Shown here piece by piece: positions 34,635-44,068 of a DNA stretch of 64,000 bases. The stretch is from Sphingorhabdus sp. Lineage in GTDB: Bacteria; Pseudomonadota; Alphaproteobacteria; Sphingomonadales; Sphingomonadaceae. Every line of letters starts with the position of its first letter. Position 1 is the stretch's first letter. Below the pieces are notes generated by a model. That model searched no databases, had not been told where the DNA came from, and saw only the letters and a program-made list of their open reading frames with translations. The translations under genes and the position numbers were made by a program. The DNA is taken from contig JANQNO010000009.1 in assembly GCA_028279555.1 (NCBI GenBank), forward strand, positions 92,839-156,838. Reading direction: 5' to 3'.

Positions 34635-35792
34635 CTACTCAGCCGGCGTCAGCCTGAGCAGGCGGCCCTGTGAGCCGCGGCCACCATCTTCCAGCAGCCA
34701 GACTGCGCCATCGGGGCCCTGCTCGACCTCACGGATGCGCGCGTCCATATCCCACTGGTCGGCTTTTTTGAGCTCGGTGCCATTGACCTTCACGCGGACC
34801 AGGCTCTGGCTGCCGAGGCCGCCCAGGAAGAGCGAGCCTTTCCAATCGGGAAACTGGCTGCCTGTGTAATACATCAGCCCGCCGGGCGAGATCGCTGGAT
34901 GCCACCAGGCCTTTGGCGCAACAAAACCGTCGCCCTCGCTGTGATCGGGGATATCGCGGCCGTCATAATGATCGCCGTTTGATACAGTGGGATAGCCGTA
35001 ATTCGCTTTGGGCAGCACCAGATTTATCTCGTCGCCATGCGCTGGCCCCATCTCCTGATTCCAGAGATTGCCCTTGTCATCGAAGGTCAGGCCCAGCGGG
35101 TTGCGGTGCCCGAGCGACCAGATTTGCGAGCGAACCGCATTGCCCTCTGTATAGAATGGATTGTCTTTCGGGATGCTGCCATCGGGATAGAGCCGCACAA
35201 CCTTGCCCATATTGCTGTCCATATCCTGCGACGGATCGAATTTCTGCCGTTCGCCGCTGGCAATGAACATATATTTGCCGTCGGGCGAGAAAGCGATGCG
35301 GTGGCCATAATGGCCGCGTCCGGTGACCTTGGGATATTGCCGCCAGATGACCGACAAGCCTTCGATTTTTGGCGCGCCTGCGTTAATATCGATGAAACCG
35401 CGGCCAACAACTGCTCCGCGTGTGCCGCCTTCGCCAGCTTCTGCCCAGCTCAGATAGATCGCTCCGTCCTCGCCAAAATTCGGTCCCAGCACGACGTCTC
35501 CAAACCCGCCCTGGCCGCCATAGTCGACCTCCGGCACGCCAGCGATTTCTCTCACTTCGCCCTCTTTTTCCCACAGCAGGAGTTTGCCTTCCTTCTCGGT
35601 AATGAGCGCATAGGGCGTATCCGGTATAAAGGTCATCGCCCAGGGCTTTTCAAAATCGGCAATCACCTCGACATTGAACGGTTTGCCATCCGAAGCGGTG
35701 GTCGCGTTTGCATTGTCGCCAGCGGCTGCATTGGAGCCGTTGGGCGCACAGGCGGCAATGGCAAGCGGGATGGTCAGGAAGAGGGGGCGCAT
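34635..35792 (-). CDS. PQQ-dependent soluble aldose sugar dehydrogenase-like lipoprotein
   Basis: 385 residues from ATG 35792 behind GGAGAAAATC. Lipoprotein signal ending IAAC (C15). The GDH-2 / Asd beta-propeller is shown by DFEKPWAMTFIPD, GHYGHRIAFSPDGKYMFIASGER, LGHRNPLGLTFD, EMGPAHGDEIN and WHPAISPGG. E. coli YliI is the nearest known type: it oxidises aldoses with PQQ in the periplasm. No PQQ synthesis genes are in the window. It diverges from rimP. Confidence 0.9.
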   Translation of the reverse strand: MRPLFLTIPLAIAACAPNGSNAAAGDNANATTASDGKPFNVEVIADFEKPWAMTFIPDTPYALITEKEGKLLLWEKEGEVREIAGVPEVDYGGQGGFGDVVLGPNFGEDGAIYLSWAEAGEGGTRGAVVGRGFIDINAGAPKIEGLSVIWRQYPKVTGRGHYGHRIAFSPDGKYMFIASGERQKFDPSQDMDSNMGKVVRLYPDGSIPKDNPFYTEGNAVRSQIWSLGHRNPLGLTFDDKGNLWNQEMGPAHGDEINLVLPKANYGYPTVSNGDHYDGRDIPDHSEGDGFVAPKAWWHPAISPGGLMYYTGSQFPDWKGSLFLGGLGSQSLVRVKVNGTELKKADQWDMDARIREVEQGPDGAVWLLEDGGRGSQGRLLRLTPAE

Positions 35793-35844
35793 GATTTTCT
35801 CCGGCAATTTGGGCTTTGCCATATATCTGCCATCGAAGCCTTTG

Positions 35845-35867
35845 CATTGCAATTGCCACTTGCAATG
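35845..35867. promoter_or_regulatory. Inverted repeat between the aldose dehydrogenase and rimP genes
   Basis: CATTGCAA (35845-35852) and TTGCAATG (35860-35867) form a perfect 8-bp inverted repeat around 7 bases. It lies 53 bases before the dehydrogenase start and 124 bases before rimP. AT-rich arms without a T-run suggest an operator more than a terminator. Confidence 0.4.
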
Positions 35868-35990
35868 TGACGCTGCGCCTCCTATCTGGCAGACATCCTG
35901 AAATTGTGATGATTTTGCGGAAAAGGCTGGCGCCGAGAGGGGCCGGCGGCAAAAGCCATTGCAGTTTCGAAGAGCCTGTTTTGGAGTGTA

Positions 35991-36551
35991 ATGCCCGATC
36001 TTGATGCCATAACTGCGATTGTCGCGCCGGAGGTTGAAGCTCTTGGCTTCAATCTGGTGCGCGTGGCCTGGCTGGCGCATGGCGGGATGGAAGGAAACGA
36101 CCCTGCGCTGCAGATCATGGCCGAGCGTGCAGATACGCGGCAGCTTGACATTGACGATTGCGCAGCAATTTCCCGGCGGCTGTCGGAAAAATTCGACGCG
36201 CTCGAAACAGCCGGTGAGGATCCGTTTGCGGAAGCCTATCGGCTGGAGGTCAGCTCCCCCGGGATCGACCGCCCGTTGACCCGGCTGGCCGACTATACCG
36301 ACTGGAAAGGGCATGAGGCGCGGATTGTCTTGCATGAGCCGGTGGATAGCCACCGGAAGCTGCGCGGAAATCTGGCCGGGACCCAAGGGGATAATATATT
36401 GATCGACGATCGCAAATTCGGGCGCAAGATGTTCGCATTTGCAAATGTCGATAATGCAAAGCTGGTCTTGACAGACCGGCTGATTGCGTCGAGTGCGCCG
36501 GTCAGCAGTGACGGCGTCGACGAGATCGAAGAAGAAATTGAAGACGTTTAA
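35991..36551 (+). CDS. rimP: Ribosome maturation factor RimP
   Basis: 186 residues. The N-terminal domain has ALGFNLVRVAWL and the DDCAAISRRLSEKFD segment; AYRLEVSSPGIDRPL is the family hallmark; an SH3-like C-terminal domain follows. RimP aids 30S maturation. First gene of the translation operon, 17 bases before nusA; the long spacer upstream probably holds the operon promoter. Confidence 0.95.
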   Translation: MPDLDAITAIVAPEVEALGFNLVRVAWLAHGGMEGNDPALQIMAERADTRQLDIDDCAAISRRLSEKFDALETAGEDPFAEAYRLEVSSPGIDRPLTRLADYTDWKGHEARIVLHEPVDSHRKLRGNLAGTQGDNILIDDRKFGRKMFAFANVDNAKLVLTDRLIASSAPVSSDGVDEIEEEIEDV

Positions 36552-36568
36552 CGTGGAAAGAAGAAGAC

Positions 36569-38215
36569 ATGGCTACGCCTATCAGTGCCAACAAGGCTGA
36601 ATTGCTTGCGATTGCCAATGCGGTCGCGACGGAGAAGATGATCGACAAGGCGATCGTCGTCGAGGCCCTGGAAGAAGCAATCCAGCGCGCCGCACGCGCG
36701 CGCTATGGTGCGGAGAATGATATTCGGGCCAAACTCGATACGCAGACCGGCGACCTTCGCTTGTGGCGCGTTGTCGAGGTGGTCGAAGAGGTCGAGGATT
36801 ATTTCAAGCAGGTTGACCTGAAGCAGGCGGCCAAGCTCGAAAAAGGCGCAAAGCTGGGCGACTTTATTGTCGATCCGCTGCCGCCTGTCGATCTGGGCCG
36901 TATCGATGCGCAGTCGGCCAAGCAGGTCATCTTTCAAAAGGTGCGCGATGCCGAGCGCGAGCGGCAATATGAAGAATTCAAGGACCGGGCGGGCGAGATC
37001 ATCACCGGCGTCGTGAAATCGGTCGAATTTGGCCATGTCGTGGTCGATCTGGGCCGCGGTGAGGGCGTGATCCGCCGGGACCAGCAAATCCCGCGCGAAG
37101 TGCTGCGTACAAATGACCGCGTGCGTGCGATCATCATGAAGGTACAGCGCGAAAATCGCGGGCCGCAAATCCTGCTGTCGCGTGCGCATCCGGATTTCAT
37201 GAAAAAGCTGTTCGCGCAGGAGGTGCCCGAAATTTACGATGGTATCATCGAAATCAAGGCCGCTGCCCGCGATCCGGGAAGCCGCGCCAAGATTGGCGTG
37301 CTCAGCTATGACAGCTCGATCGACCCTGTGGGTGCCTGCGTCGGCATGAAGGGTAGCCGCGTGCAGGCGGTCGTTCAGGAGATGCAGGGCGAGAAAATCG
37401 ACATTATTCCCTGGTCCGAAGACACAGCGACCTTTGTTGTGAATGCGCTGCAGCCTGCGACCGTAAGCCGCGTTGTTCTCGATGAGGAAGAAAGCCGGAT
37501 CGAGGTTGTCGTCCCCGACGATCAGCTCAGCCTTGCCATTGGTCGCCGCGGCCAGAATGTCCGGCTTGCCAGCCAGCTGACCGGGCATGGCATCGATATC
37601 ATGACCGAGGCGGAGTCGAGCGAGAAGCGGCAGAAGGAATTTGTCGAACGCAGCGAGATGTTCCAGGAAGAGCTCGATGTTGATGAGACGCTGGCGCAGT
37701 TGCTTGTTGCCGAAGGGTTCAGCGAGCTCGAAGAAGTTGCCTATGTGGCGCGAGAGGAAATTGCCGTCATCGAAGGTTTCGACGAGGAACTTGCAGAAGA
37801 ATTGCAAAGCCGTGCTCTCGAAGCGCTGGAAGCGCGCGAGGAATCGGCACGGAAAGAACGGCGGGAAATGGGCGTCGAAGACGCGCTTGCCGAATTGCCC
37901 CATATGACCGAAGCGATGCTGGTCGCGCTGGGCAAGGCCGAAATCAAGACGCTTGATGACCTGGCCGATCTTGCAACCGATGAACTTATTCAGAGAGGCC
38001 GGACAAATGAAGGCCGCCGGAATGACCGGCGCAATGACCGCAGGAACCGGGTGGAAGATAAGCCGGGCGTGCTAGCGGCCTTTAATTTATCCGAAGAGCA
38101 GGGCAACGAGATCATCATGGCTGCGCGTGCGCACTGGTTCGAAGATGAGGAAGCACCGGCTGAGGCCGAAGAGTCAAAAGAGGAGGAGGCCGCCCATGCG
38201 GACAACTCCCAATGA
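36569..38215 (+). CDS. nusA: Transcription termination/antitermination factor NusA
   Basis: 548 residues: N-terminal RNA-polymerase binding domain, S1 domain (GEIITGVVKSVEFGHVVVDLG, about residues 138-200), two KH domains (PVGACVGMKGSRVQAVVQEM and LAIGRRGQNVRLASQL), and C-terminal acidic repeats. An Arg/Asn-rich linker (GRRNDRRNDRRNR, near residue 485) splits the last repeat, as in relatives. It overlaps ylxR by 20 bases. A 451-codon open frame on the opposite strand is a shadow. Confidence 0.96.
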   Translation: MATPISANKAELLAIANAVATEKMIDKAIVVEALEEAIQRAARARYGAENDIRAKLDTQTGDLRLWRVVEVVEEVEDYFKQVDLKQAAKLEKGAKLGDFIVDPLPPVDLGRIDAQSAKQVIFQKVRDAERERQYEEFKDRAGEIITGVVKSVEFGHVVVDLGRGEGVIRRDQQIPREVLRTNDRVRAIIMKVQRENRGPQILLSRAHPDFMKKLFAQEVPEIYDGIIEIKAAARDPGSRAKIGVLSYDSSIDPVGACVGMKGSRVQAVVQEMQGEKIDIIPWSEDTATFVVNALQPATVSRVVLDEEESRIEVVVPDDQLSLAIGRRGQNVRLASQLTGHGIDIMTEAESSEKRQKEFVERSEMFQEELDVDETLAQLLVAEGFSELEEVAYVAREEIAVIEGFDEELAEELQSRALEALEAREESARKERREMGVEDALAELPHMTEAMLVALGKAEIKTLDDLADLATDELIQRGRTNEGRRNDRRNDRRNRVEDKPGVLAAFNLSEEQGNEIIMAARAHWFEDEEAPAEAEESKEEEAAHADNSQ

Positions 38216-38894
38216 GACTCGTCACGCTCCCATAAGGAAGTGCATTTTGACAGGTGAGCGGGACGAGCGTTCCGCGCTGATCCGGCTGGCGCTCGGCCCG
38301 GACGGGACGGTCGCGCCCGACATCCATGCCAAGGCCCCCGGCCGCGGCGCCTGGGTTGGCGTAAGCGCAGATGCGTTTGAGGAGGCCCGGTCCAAGGGAA
38401 AGCTGCGCGGTGCGCTTCGGCATGCCTTCAAGACCAGCAAGGTCGAGATTGCGGAAGACCTCTCGGCGCGTATTTCGGGGGGACTTGAAAAAGCGCTGCT
38501 GGACCGGCTGGGCTTGGAAGCTAGGGCCAGCAACCTTATATGCGGCGCGGACAAGGTTGATGCAGAGGCGCGCAAAGGGCGTGTGGCCTTGTTGCTCCAC
38601 GCAGCAGATGCCAGCGCGGACGGGGTCGGCAAGCGGGACCAATCCTGGCGCGTGGGAAGCGGCGCAGAAGGCAGCGGGAAGCGCGGCATCAAGCTGCCCT
38701 TTGACCGCGATGCAATCTCCGCCGCGCTCGGCCGCAGCAACGCCGTTCATGTCGCAATAACCGACGAGAAAGCCGCAGACAGGGTGATGCATCACCTTGG
38801 CCGCTGGCTAAAATTCAATCGATGCAGTAATAGTGATGTCAAACGGGGTTTGGGCATTACCGAAAGCAGCACATCAAACCTCAAGAGTGAATGA
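38196..38894 (+). CDS. ylxR: YlxR (DUF448) RNA-binding protein with L7Ae-like C-terminus
   Basis: 232 residues from ATG 38196, inside the nusA 3' end and behind AGGAGGAGG. The YlxR signature APIRKCILTGERDERSALIRLAL and GRGAWV is at the N-terminus; a second domain (residues ~80-180) resembles the L7Ae-like part found in alphaproteobacterial homologues. An unstructured tail follows. Predicted nucleic-acid-binding protein of the nusA-infB operon; ATGA overlap with infB if the first infB start is used. Confidence 0.85.
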   Translation: MRTTPNETRHAPIRKCILTGERDERSALIRLALGPDGTVAPDIHAKAPGRGAWVGVSADAFEEARSKGKLRGALRHAFKTSKVEIAEDLSARISGGLEKALLDRLGLEARASNLICGADKVDAEARKGRVALLLHAADASADGVGKRDQSWRVGSGAEGSGKRGIKLPFDRDAISAALGRSNAVHVAITDEKAADRVMHHLGRWLKFNRCSNSDVKRGLGITESSTSNLKSE

Positions 38895-41413
38895 AAGACC
38901 AGGTCTGTCCGATGAGTGAAGAAAAAGAAGAAAAGCCGAAGCTGAAGCGCAAGCCACTGGGCTTGAAGCGCGCAGTTGAATCCGGCGAAGTGAAGCAGAC
39001 CTTCAGCCATGGCCGCACCAACAAGGTGGTCGTGGAGGTCAAGCGCCGCAAGCTTGTCGGCAAGCCTGGCTATGAACCTGAACCAGAGGCTCCGCCACCA
39101 CCTCCCCCGGCTGCAGAGAAAGCATCGCCGCCGCCTGCTGCGCCGAAGAAGAGCGCTGCGGAAGAGACGCTGTCGCGTCAGGAGCAACAGGCCAAGCTGC
39201 TGCGCGAAGCCGAAGAAGAGCGCCTTGCGCTGCTCGAGCGTAACCGGCGGCTCGAGGACGAAGAAAAAGCGAAGGCCGAAGAAAATGCCGCGCGCAAGCG
39301 GCAGGCCAAGAAGAGCGAGCCCGCTGCAGACGCGCCTGCCGAAACCGAAGCATCACCCGCCAAAGGAGCGGCAGCGGGGGCAGAAAAACAGGCTGAAGAC
39401 GCCAAGGCATCTCCACCTGCTGCGCGCCGTTTCACGCCTGTCGAAAGACCCGACCGGCCCAAGCGCGAAGACAAGAAGAAACAGCGTCAGGAAAAAAGCG
39501 GTGGCCGCAAGGATCGCCGCCAGTCTGGCAAGCTGACAGTCAACCGGGCGCTCAACCAGGATGATGGCGCGCGGGCACGTTCGCTCGCGGCTCTCAAACG
39601 CGCCCGCGAAAAGGAAAAGCGTGCGCAAATGTCCGGCCAGCCGCGCGAGCAGCAGCCGAAAAAGGCGCGCGATGTGGTGGTTCCCGAAGCGATCACCGTG
39701 CAGGAGCTGGCGAAGCGTATGGGCGAAAAAGGCGCTGACCTTGTAAAGTCGCTGTTCAATATGGGTTCTATGGTGACCGTCAACCAGACGATCGACCAGG
39801 ATACCGCCGAACTGCTGGTCGAAGAATTCGGCCACAAGATCCAGCGCGTATCCGAAGCCGATGTCGATATTTCGACCGAAGAGGATGTGGATCCGCCCGA
39901 GACGCTGAAACCGCGCCCTGCGGTCGTGACGGTTATGGGTCATGTCGATCATGGCAAGACCAGCCTGCTCGATGCCCTGCGCGGCGAAAGCGTTGCAGAG
40001 GGCGAGGCTGGCGGGATCACGCAGCATATCGGTGCCTACCAGGTGAAATCGAAGGATGGACAGCTTATCACCTTCCTCGATACACCGGGTCACGAGGCCT
40101 TTACCGAGATGCGCGCGCGCGGCGCGGATGTCACCGATATCGTCATATTGGTGGTTGCCGCCGATGATGGGCTGATGCCGCAGACGATCGAGGCGATCAA
40201 TCACGCCAAGGCGGCAGAAGTGCCGATGATTATCGCGATCAACAAGATCGACAAGGAAGGGGCCGACCCCAAGAAAGTGCGCGAACGCCTGCTCGAGCAT
40301 GAGATCATCGTCGAGGCGATGGGCGGCGAGGTGCAGGATGTCGAAATCTCCGCGCTCAAGAAAACCGGCCTCGACGATCTGGTCGAGAAGCTGGCGCTGC
40401 AGGCCGAGCTTCTGGAACTGAAGGCCAATCCGGACCGCAATGCCGAGGCCTATGTCGTCGAGGCTCAGCTCGACAAGGGCAGGGGAGCCGTCGCCACCGT
40501 GCTCGTCAAGCGCGGAACGCTGAAGCGCGGCGATATTTTCGTCGCCGGGACCGAAAGCGGGAAGGTGCGCGCCCTGATCGACGAGAATGGTAAGCAGGCG
40601 AAATCCGCCGGCCCATCGACTCCGGTCGAGGTGCTTGGCCTTTCAGGTGTGCCTTCTGCCGGCGATATCCTCACCGTAGTCGATGACGAGACCCGTGCGC
40701 GCGAGGTGGCCGAATATCGCCAGGAGCAGGCCAAGCTGCAACGTACGACGCAGGCACCGGTCTCGCTCGAGAATATGTTCTCTGCCGCCTCCGATGCTGC
40801 TGTCGAATATCCAGTGGTGATCAAGGGCGATGTGCAGGGCAGCGTCGAGGCGATCGTCAATGCGCTCGGCAAGATTTCGAATGACGATATCAAGGTGCGC
40901 GTGCTGCATTCGGGTGTCGGCGGTATCACCGAGAGCGATATGACGCTGGCAGCGAGTTCCAATGCGCCGCTGATCGGTTTCAATGTGCGTCCGAACAAGA
41001 AAGCAGCGGAAATTGCGAAGCGCGAAAATGTGCGCCTTAAATATTTCGACGTGATCTATCATTTGACCGAGGATATCGCGAAGGAAATGGCAGGCGAGCT
41101 TGGTCCCGAGATTATCGAGACCGTCGTGGGCCGCGCCGAGATCAAGGAGATCTTCCCGGCGGGCAAGAAGGACAAGGCGGCCGGTTTGCTGGTCACCGAG
41201 GGCTTCATCAAGAAGGGCCTGCATACGCGCCTCACCCGCGAGGATGTCATCGTGTCGAAGACGGTTATCGCGTCGCTCAGACGCTTCAAGGATGATGTCG
41301 ACGAGGTCCGTGCCGGCCTCGAATGCGGCGTCGTGCTCGAAGATACCAACGATATCGCGCCCGGCGATACGCTGGAAGTCTTTGAGGTCGAAGAGAAAGA
41401 GCGGGTTCTTTAG
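38891..41413 (+). CDS. infB: Translation initiation factor IF-2
   Basis: 840 residues from ATG 38891; ATG 38912 ([10 protein letters not shown]) is an equally good start and matches relatives better. A long charged, Ala/Glu/Lys-rich N-terminus (to about residue 260) precedes the IF2-N domain ([21 protein letters not shown]), the GTPase domain with GHVDHGKT (about residue 351), DTPGHEAF and NKID, and the C-terminal initiator-tRNA domains. A GC-rich palindromic element begins three bases after its stop. Confidence 0.96.
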   Translation: MKDQVCPMSEEKEEKPKLKRKPLGLKRAVESGEVKQTFSHGRTNKVVVEVKRRKLVGKPGYEPEPEAPPPPPPAAEKASPPPAAPKKSAAEETLSRQEQQAKLLREAEEERLALLERNRRLEDEEKAKAEENAARKRQAKKSEPAADAPAETEASPAKGAAAGAEKQAEDAKASPPAARRFTPVERPDRPKREDKKKQRQEKSGGRKDRRQSGKLTVNRALNQDDGARARSLAALKRAREKEKRAQMSGQPREQQPKKARDVVVPEAITVQELAKRMGEKGADLVKSLFNMGSMVTVNQTIDQDTAELLVEEFGHKIQRVSEADVDISTEEDVDPPETLKPRPAVVTVMGHVDHGKTSLLDALRGESVAEGEAGGITQHIGAYQVKSKDGQLITFLDTPGHEAFTEMRARGADVTDIVILVVAADDGLMPQTIEAINHAKAAEVPMIIAINKIDKEGADPKKVRERLLEHEIIVEAMGGEVQDVEISALKKTGLDDLVEKLALQAELLELKANPDRNAEAYVVEAQLDKGRGAVATVLVKRGTLKRGDIFVAGTESGKVRALIDENGKQAKSAGPSTPVEVLGLSGVPSAGDILTVVDDETRAREVAEYRQEQAKLQRTTQAPVSLENMFSAASDAAVEYPVVIKGDVQGSVEAIVNALGKISNDDIKVRVLHSGVGGITESDMTLAASSNAPLIGFNVRPNKKAAEIAKRENVRLKYFDVIYHLTEDIAKEMAGELGPEIIETVVGRAEIKEIFPAGKKDKAAGLLVTEGFIKKGLHTRLTREDVIVSKTVIASLRRFKDDVDEVRAGLECGVVLEDTNDIAPGDTLEVFEVEEKERVL

Positions 41414-41415
41414 TT

Positions 41416-41505
41416 CCCCTCCCGTTTAAGGGAGGGGCTAGGGGTGGGTCTGAGTGTCACCTCTGGCAATCCCACCCCCGACCCCTCCCGCAAGCGGGAG
41501 GGGGG
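41416..41505. repeat. Palindrome family E between infB and rbfA
   Basis: Two hairpins, CCCCTCCC/GGGAGGGG and CCCCTCCC/GGGAGGGG, flank inner inverted segments GGGGTGGG and CCCACCCC, so the whole 90 bases are a nested palindrome. The last arm, GGGAGGGGGGAG, is also the best ribosome binding site for rbfA. Confidence 0.75.
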
Positions 41506-41516
41506 AGATAAAAGAA

Positions 41517-41924
41517 ATGGCCAGACATAACGACACATCTCCCGAAGGGCGCTCGATGCGGCTTCTGCGCGTCGGCGAGCAACTGCGGCATATCCTTTCC
41601 GAGTTGCTGGCGCGCGGCGAAGTGCATGACGAGACGCTGAGCGCGTCCAACATATCCGTGACCGAGGTACGCATGTCCCCCGATCTCAGGCATGCGAGCG
41701 TGTTCGTGAAGCCGCTGCTGGGCGCGGATGAGGATGAGGTGCTCAGCGCGCTGCGAACGCACACCGCATTCCTGCAGCGCGAAGTCGCATCGCGGGTGCG
41801 GATGAAATATGCAGCGAAGCTTAAATTCCTGCCGGATCAAAGCTATGACGAAGCCGACAGGATCGAGAAGCTGCTGAGCGATCCCAAGGTAGCGCAGGAT
41901 TTGGATTCAAAAGAAGCCGGTTAA
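41517..41924 (+). CDS. rbfA: 30S ribosome-binding factor RbfA
   Basis: 135 residues from ATG 41517. The KH-like fold shows [42 protein letters not shown] and [19 protein letters not shown], all family hallmarks. It binds the 30S during maturation. Starting at 41454 instead would translate part of the palindromic repeat, which is unlikely. The repeat appears to supply its Shine-Dalgarno sequence. Confidence 0.94.
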   Translation: MARHNDTSPEGRSMRLLRVGEQLRHILSELLARGEVHDETLSASNISVTEVRMSPDLRHASVFVKPLLGADEDEVLSALRTHTAFLQREVASRVRMKYAAKLKFLPDQSYDEADRIEKLLSDPKVAQDLDSKEAG

Positions 41925-41927
41925 CAG

Positions 41928-42015
41928 ACCGCAGCCCTGAGCTTGTCGAAGGGCGCTTCTCCGCCTACTGCTCTCTTGAACGCAAGGCGTGCTTCGACAG
42001 GCTCAGCACTGCGGT
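41928..42015. repeat. Palindrome family A, copy A3
   Basis: Arms ACCGCAG-(2)-CTGAGCtTGTCGAAG and CTTCGACAgGCTCAG-(2)-CTGCGGT around a ~38-base centre. The outer pairs CCGCAG/CTGCGG replace CCGTTAG/CTAACGG of A1, still fully paired. It fills the rbfA-tdk spacer. Confidence 0.85.
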
Positions 42016-42040
42016 AATTTTTGAATGATGTTGAAGGCGA

Positions 42041-42634
42041 ATGGCCAAGCTCTATTTCTACTATGCCAGCATGAATGCAGGGAAATCCTCCAACCTGCTG
42101 CAGGCAGCCTTTAACTATGGCGAGCGCGGCATGAAGGTGATGCTGTGGACGGCAGCGCTCGATAACCGTCCGGGCTTTGGCGCGATCTCCTCGCGGATCG
42201 GGCTGGCCAGCGATGCCCACCGGTTCGACGACAAGACGCAAATCGGGCGAGCAGTGATCGAGCAGCACGAGGAAACCCCGCTGGCCTGCGTCTTTGTCGA
42301 TGAGGCGCAGTTCCTGACAAAAGAGCAGGTGTGGCAGCTCGCCCGGCTGGCCGACGAGCATGATATCCCGGTAATCTGCTATGGCCTCAGGACAGATTTT
42401 CAGGGCGAGCTTTTCCCCGGTTCGGCGACATTGCTGGGCATCGCAGACAAGCTGGTCGAGCTCAAGGCAGTGTGTCACTGCGGCAAGAAAGCGACAATGA
42501 ACATGCGCGTGGATGAAAGCGGAAAGGCCGTTGTCGAAGGCGCACAGACCGAAATCGGCGGCAATGACCGCTATGTCGCGCTTTGCCGCAAGCATTTCGC
42601 CGAAGCACGGAAGAAAGCGGTCAATTCTCAGTGA
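42041..42634 (+). CDS. tdk: Thymidine kinase
   Basis: 197 residues, class II thymidine kinase. P-loop SMNAGKSS (residues ~10-17), the catalytic Glu in VFVDEAQFL, and zinc ligands in VCHCGKKA and LCRKH. It phosphorylates thymidine for dTTP salvage. Its place between rbfA and truB breaks the usual rbfA-truB neighbourhood, and a family A palindrome lies just upstream. Its TGA overlaps the GTG start of truB (GTGA). Confidence 0.95.
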   Translation: MAKLYFYYASMNAGKSSNLLQAAFNYGERGMKVMLWTAALDNRPGFGAISSRIGLASDAHRFDDKTQIGRAVIEQHEETPLACVFVDEAQFLTKEQVWQLARLADEHDIPVICYGLRTDFQGELFPGSATLLGIADKLVELKAVCHCGKKATMNMRVDESGKAVVEGAQTEIGGNDRYVALCRKHFAEARKKAVNSQ

Positions 42635-43683
42635 TCCACGGCTGGATCATTCTCGACAAACCGCATGGGTTGGGCTCGACGCAGGCGGTGTCGGCGGTCA
42701 AGCGCGTGCTGCGCGCAACAGGCTACAAGACATCGGGCAAGGGGCCGGGCAAGGTAAAGGTCGGGCATGGAGGCACGCTCGATCCGTTGGCCACCGGCGT
42801 GCTGCCGATCGCGATTGGCGAGGCCACCAAGCTCACGGGGCGGATGCTGGATGCCAGCAAGGAATATGAGTTCACGATTTCGTTTGGTAGCGAAACGGCG
42901 GGACTGGATGCGGAAGGCGAGGTTGTGGACGAAAGTGACCGCCGCCCGACGCTGGCCGAAGTCGAGGCTGTGCTGCCCCGATTTACCGGCAAGATCGAGC
43001 AGATCCCTCCCGCTTTTTCAGCGATCAAGGTGGATGGAAAGCGCGCCTATGATCGCGCGCGCGCGGGCGAGACGCCAGAGATGTCGGCGAGAGAGGTGGA
43101 GGTGTATTCGTTAACAACCTCTCCCCTTCAGGGGAGAGGAAGGAGCCGCGAAGCGGCGGAAGGAGAGGGGGCTGCCAGCTCAAGCGCAACGCATGCGGAT
43201 GCCCCCCCCTCCGCTGCGACTAGCGAGCAAACTCGCAAGTCTCGCTGCCTCCCCCCTGAAGGGGAGAGGCTGGACTCGCTCACCCTCTCCGCCCATGTCT
43301 CGAAGGGCACCTATATCCGCAGCCTGGCGCGCGATATTGCCCGCGCCCTGGGTACGGTGGGGCATGTCTCGATGCTTCGCCGCACCAAGGCCGGGCCATT
43401 TGCCCTGAAAGACGCGATTTCGCTGGACAAACTGGAGAAACTCGGTAAAGGCGCGCCGCAACAGGACATAATCTTGCCGTTGGAGGCAGGGCTGGTCGAC
43501 ATCCCGGTCCTCGATCTCTCCCCGGAAATGGCAGGAGTGCTCAAGCAAGGGCGCGTCCTCACCGGGATAGCCACGCAGGATGGTTTGCACTTTGCACGCG
43601 GTGCCGAATTACGGCCCGTTGCATTGGTCGAAGCCACTGCGGGAATGGTGAAAGTCATTCGCGGCTTTAATCTGGATAATTGA
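42631..43683 (+). CDS. truB: tRNA pseudouridine-55 synthase TruB carrying an inserted palindromic element
   Basis: 350 residues from GTG 42631, which overlaps the tdk stop. The catalytic Asp is D51 in [29 protein letters not shown] and the C-terminal PUA-like part are normal. Residues ~163-213 (43118-43269) are not TruB sequence: they are the in-frame translation of a two-ended palindromic repeat ([18 protein letters not shown]...), placed in the region joining VEVYS to [12 protein letters not shown]. Without it the length would be about 295-300, usual for the family. The reading frame is intact, so the enzyme may be functional. Confidence 0.93.
   Translation: MIHGWIILDKPHGLGSTQAVSAVKRVLRATGYKTSGKGPGKVKVGHGGTLDPLATGVLPIAIGEATKLTGRMLDASKEYEFTISFGSETAGLDAEGEVVDESDRRPTLAEVEAVLPRFTGKIEQIPPAFSAIKVDGKRAYDRARAGETPEMSAREVEVYSLTTSPLQGRGRSREAAEGEGAASSSATHADAPPSAATSEQTRKSRCLPPEGERLDSLTLSAHVSKGTYIRSLARDIARALGTVGHVSMLRRTKAGPFALKDAISLDKLEKLGKGAPQQDIILPLEAGLVDIPVLDLSPEMAGVLKQGRVLTGIATQDGLHFARGAELRPVALVEATAGMVKVIRGFNLDN
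43118..43269. repeat. Palindrome family C element inside truB
   Basis: Outer hairpins CCTCTCCCCT-TC-AGGGGAGAGG (43118-43139) and CCTCCCCCCT-GA-AGGGGAGAGG (43248-43269) enclose smaller stems GCCGC/GCGGC (43145-43157) and GCGAG/CTCGC (43223-43236). The right half matches the element between trpB and trpA, including GCTGCGACTAG. The insert keeps the truB reading frame open. Confidence 0.85.
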
Positions 43684-43699
43684 TGTTCGAAGGAATGAA

Positions 43700-43969
43700 A
43701 TGACTATTACCGCTGAAAAAAAAGCAAAGCTGATCAAGGACCATGCCCGCGAAAAGGGCGATACCGGTTCTCCTGAAGTGCAGGTTGCGATTTTGACCGA
43801 ACGGATCAACAATCTGACCGAGCATTTCAAATCCAACCACAAGGACAATCATTCGCGCCGCGGCCTGCTACAGATGGTCAACAAGCGTCGTTCGCTGCTT
43901 GACTATCTGAAGGGCAAGGACGCCGAGCGCTATGAAGCGCTGATCAAGAAACTTGGTCTGCGCAAGTGA
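43700..43969 (+). CDS. rpsO: 30S ribosomal protein S15
   Basis: 89 residues, exact family length, with [22 protein letters not shown] and [20 protein letters not shown]15 organises the central domain of 16S rRNA. It lies between truB and pnp as usual, with its own terminator hairpin directly downstream. Confidence 0.98.
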   Translation: MTITAEKKAKLIKDHAREKGDTGSPEVQVAILTERINNLTEHFKSNHKDNHSRRGLLQMVNKRRSLLDYLKGKDAERYEALIKKLGLRK

Positions 43970-43980
43970 CGCAAAGGCTC

Positions 43981-44010
43981 GGCTCCCCTCGGGGAGCCGA
44001 TTTGGTTTTT
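43981..44010 (+). terminator. Intrinsic terminator after rpsO
   Basis: GGCTCCC (43981-43987) and GGGAGCC (43992-43998) form a GC-rich stem around CTCG, followed by GATTTGGTTTTT. Position 11 bases after the rpsO stop; probably a partial terminator, since pnp lies downstream. Confidence 0.75.
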
Positions 44011-44012
44011 GC

Positions 44013-44038
44013 GTCATCCCGGACTTGATCCGGGATCT
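44013..44038 (+). repeat. Palindrome family B, single copy B8, in the pnp leader
   Basis: Stem ATCCCGGA / TCCGGGAT (44016-44036), loop CTTGA. Two neighbouring stem positions differ from B1 (ATCCCCGA) and both are compensated. It is followed by a further hairpin CTCCAGC-TTTT-GCTGGAG at 44051-44068. Both fall within the rpsO-pnp spacer. Confidence 0.8.
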
Positions 44039-44050
44039 CTTTGGACTGGA

Positions 44051-44068
44051 CTCCAGCTTTTGCTGGAG
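44051..44068 (+). promoter_or_regulatory. Hairpin in the pnp leader
   Basis: CTCCAGC-TTTT-GCTGGAG, a perfect 7-bp stem with a 4-base loop, about 150 bases before the pnp start. In E. coli the pnp leader hairpin is an RNase III site used in autoregulation; a similar role here is only an inference from position. Confidence 0.4.

Noticed and set aside
36548..37903. 451-codon open frame antisense to nusA
   Set aside because: Shadow of nusA; composition typical of antisense translation.
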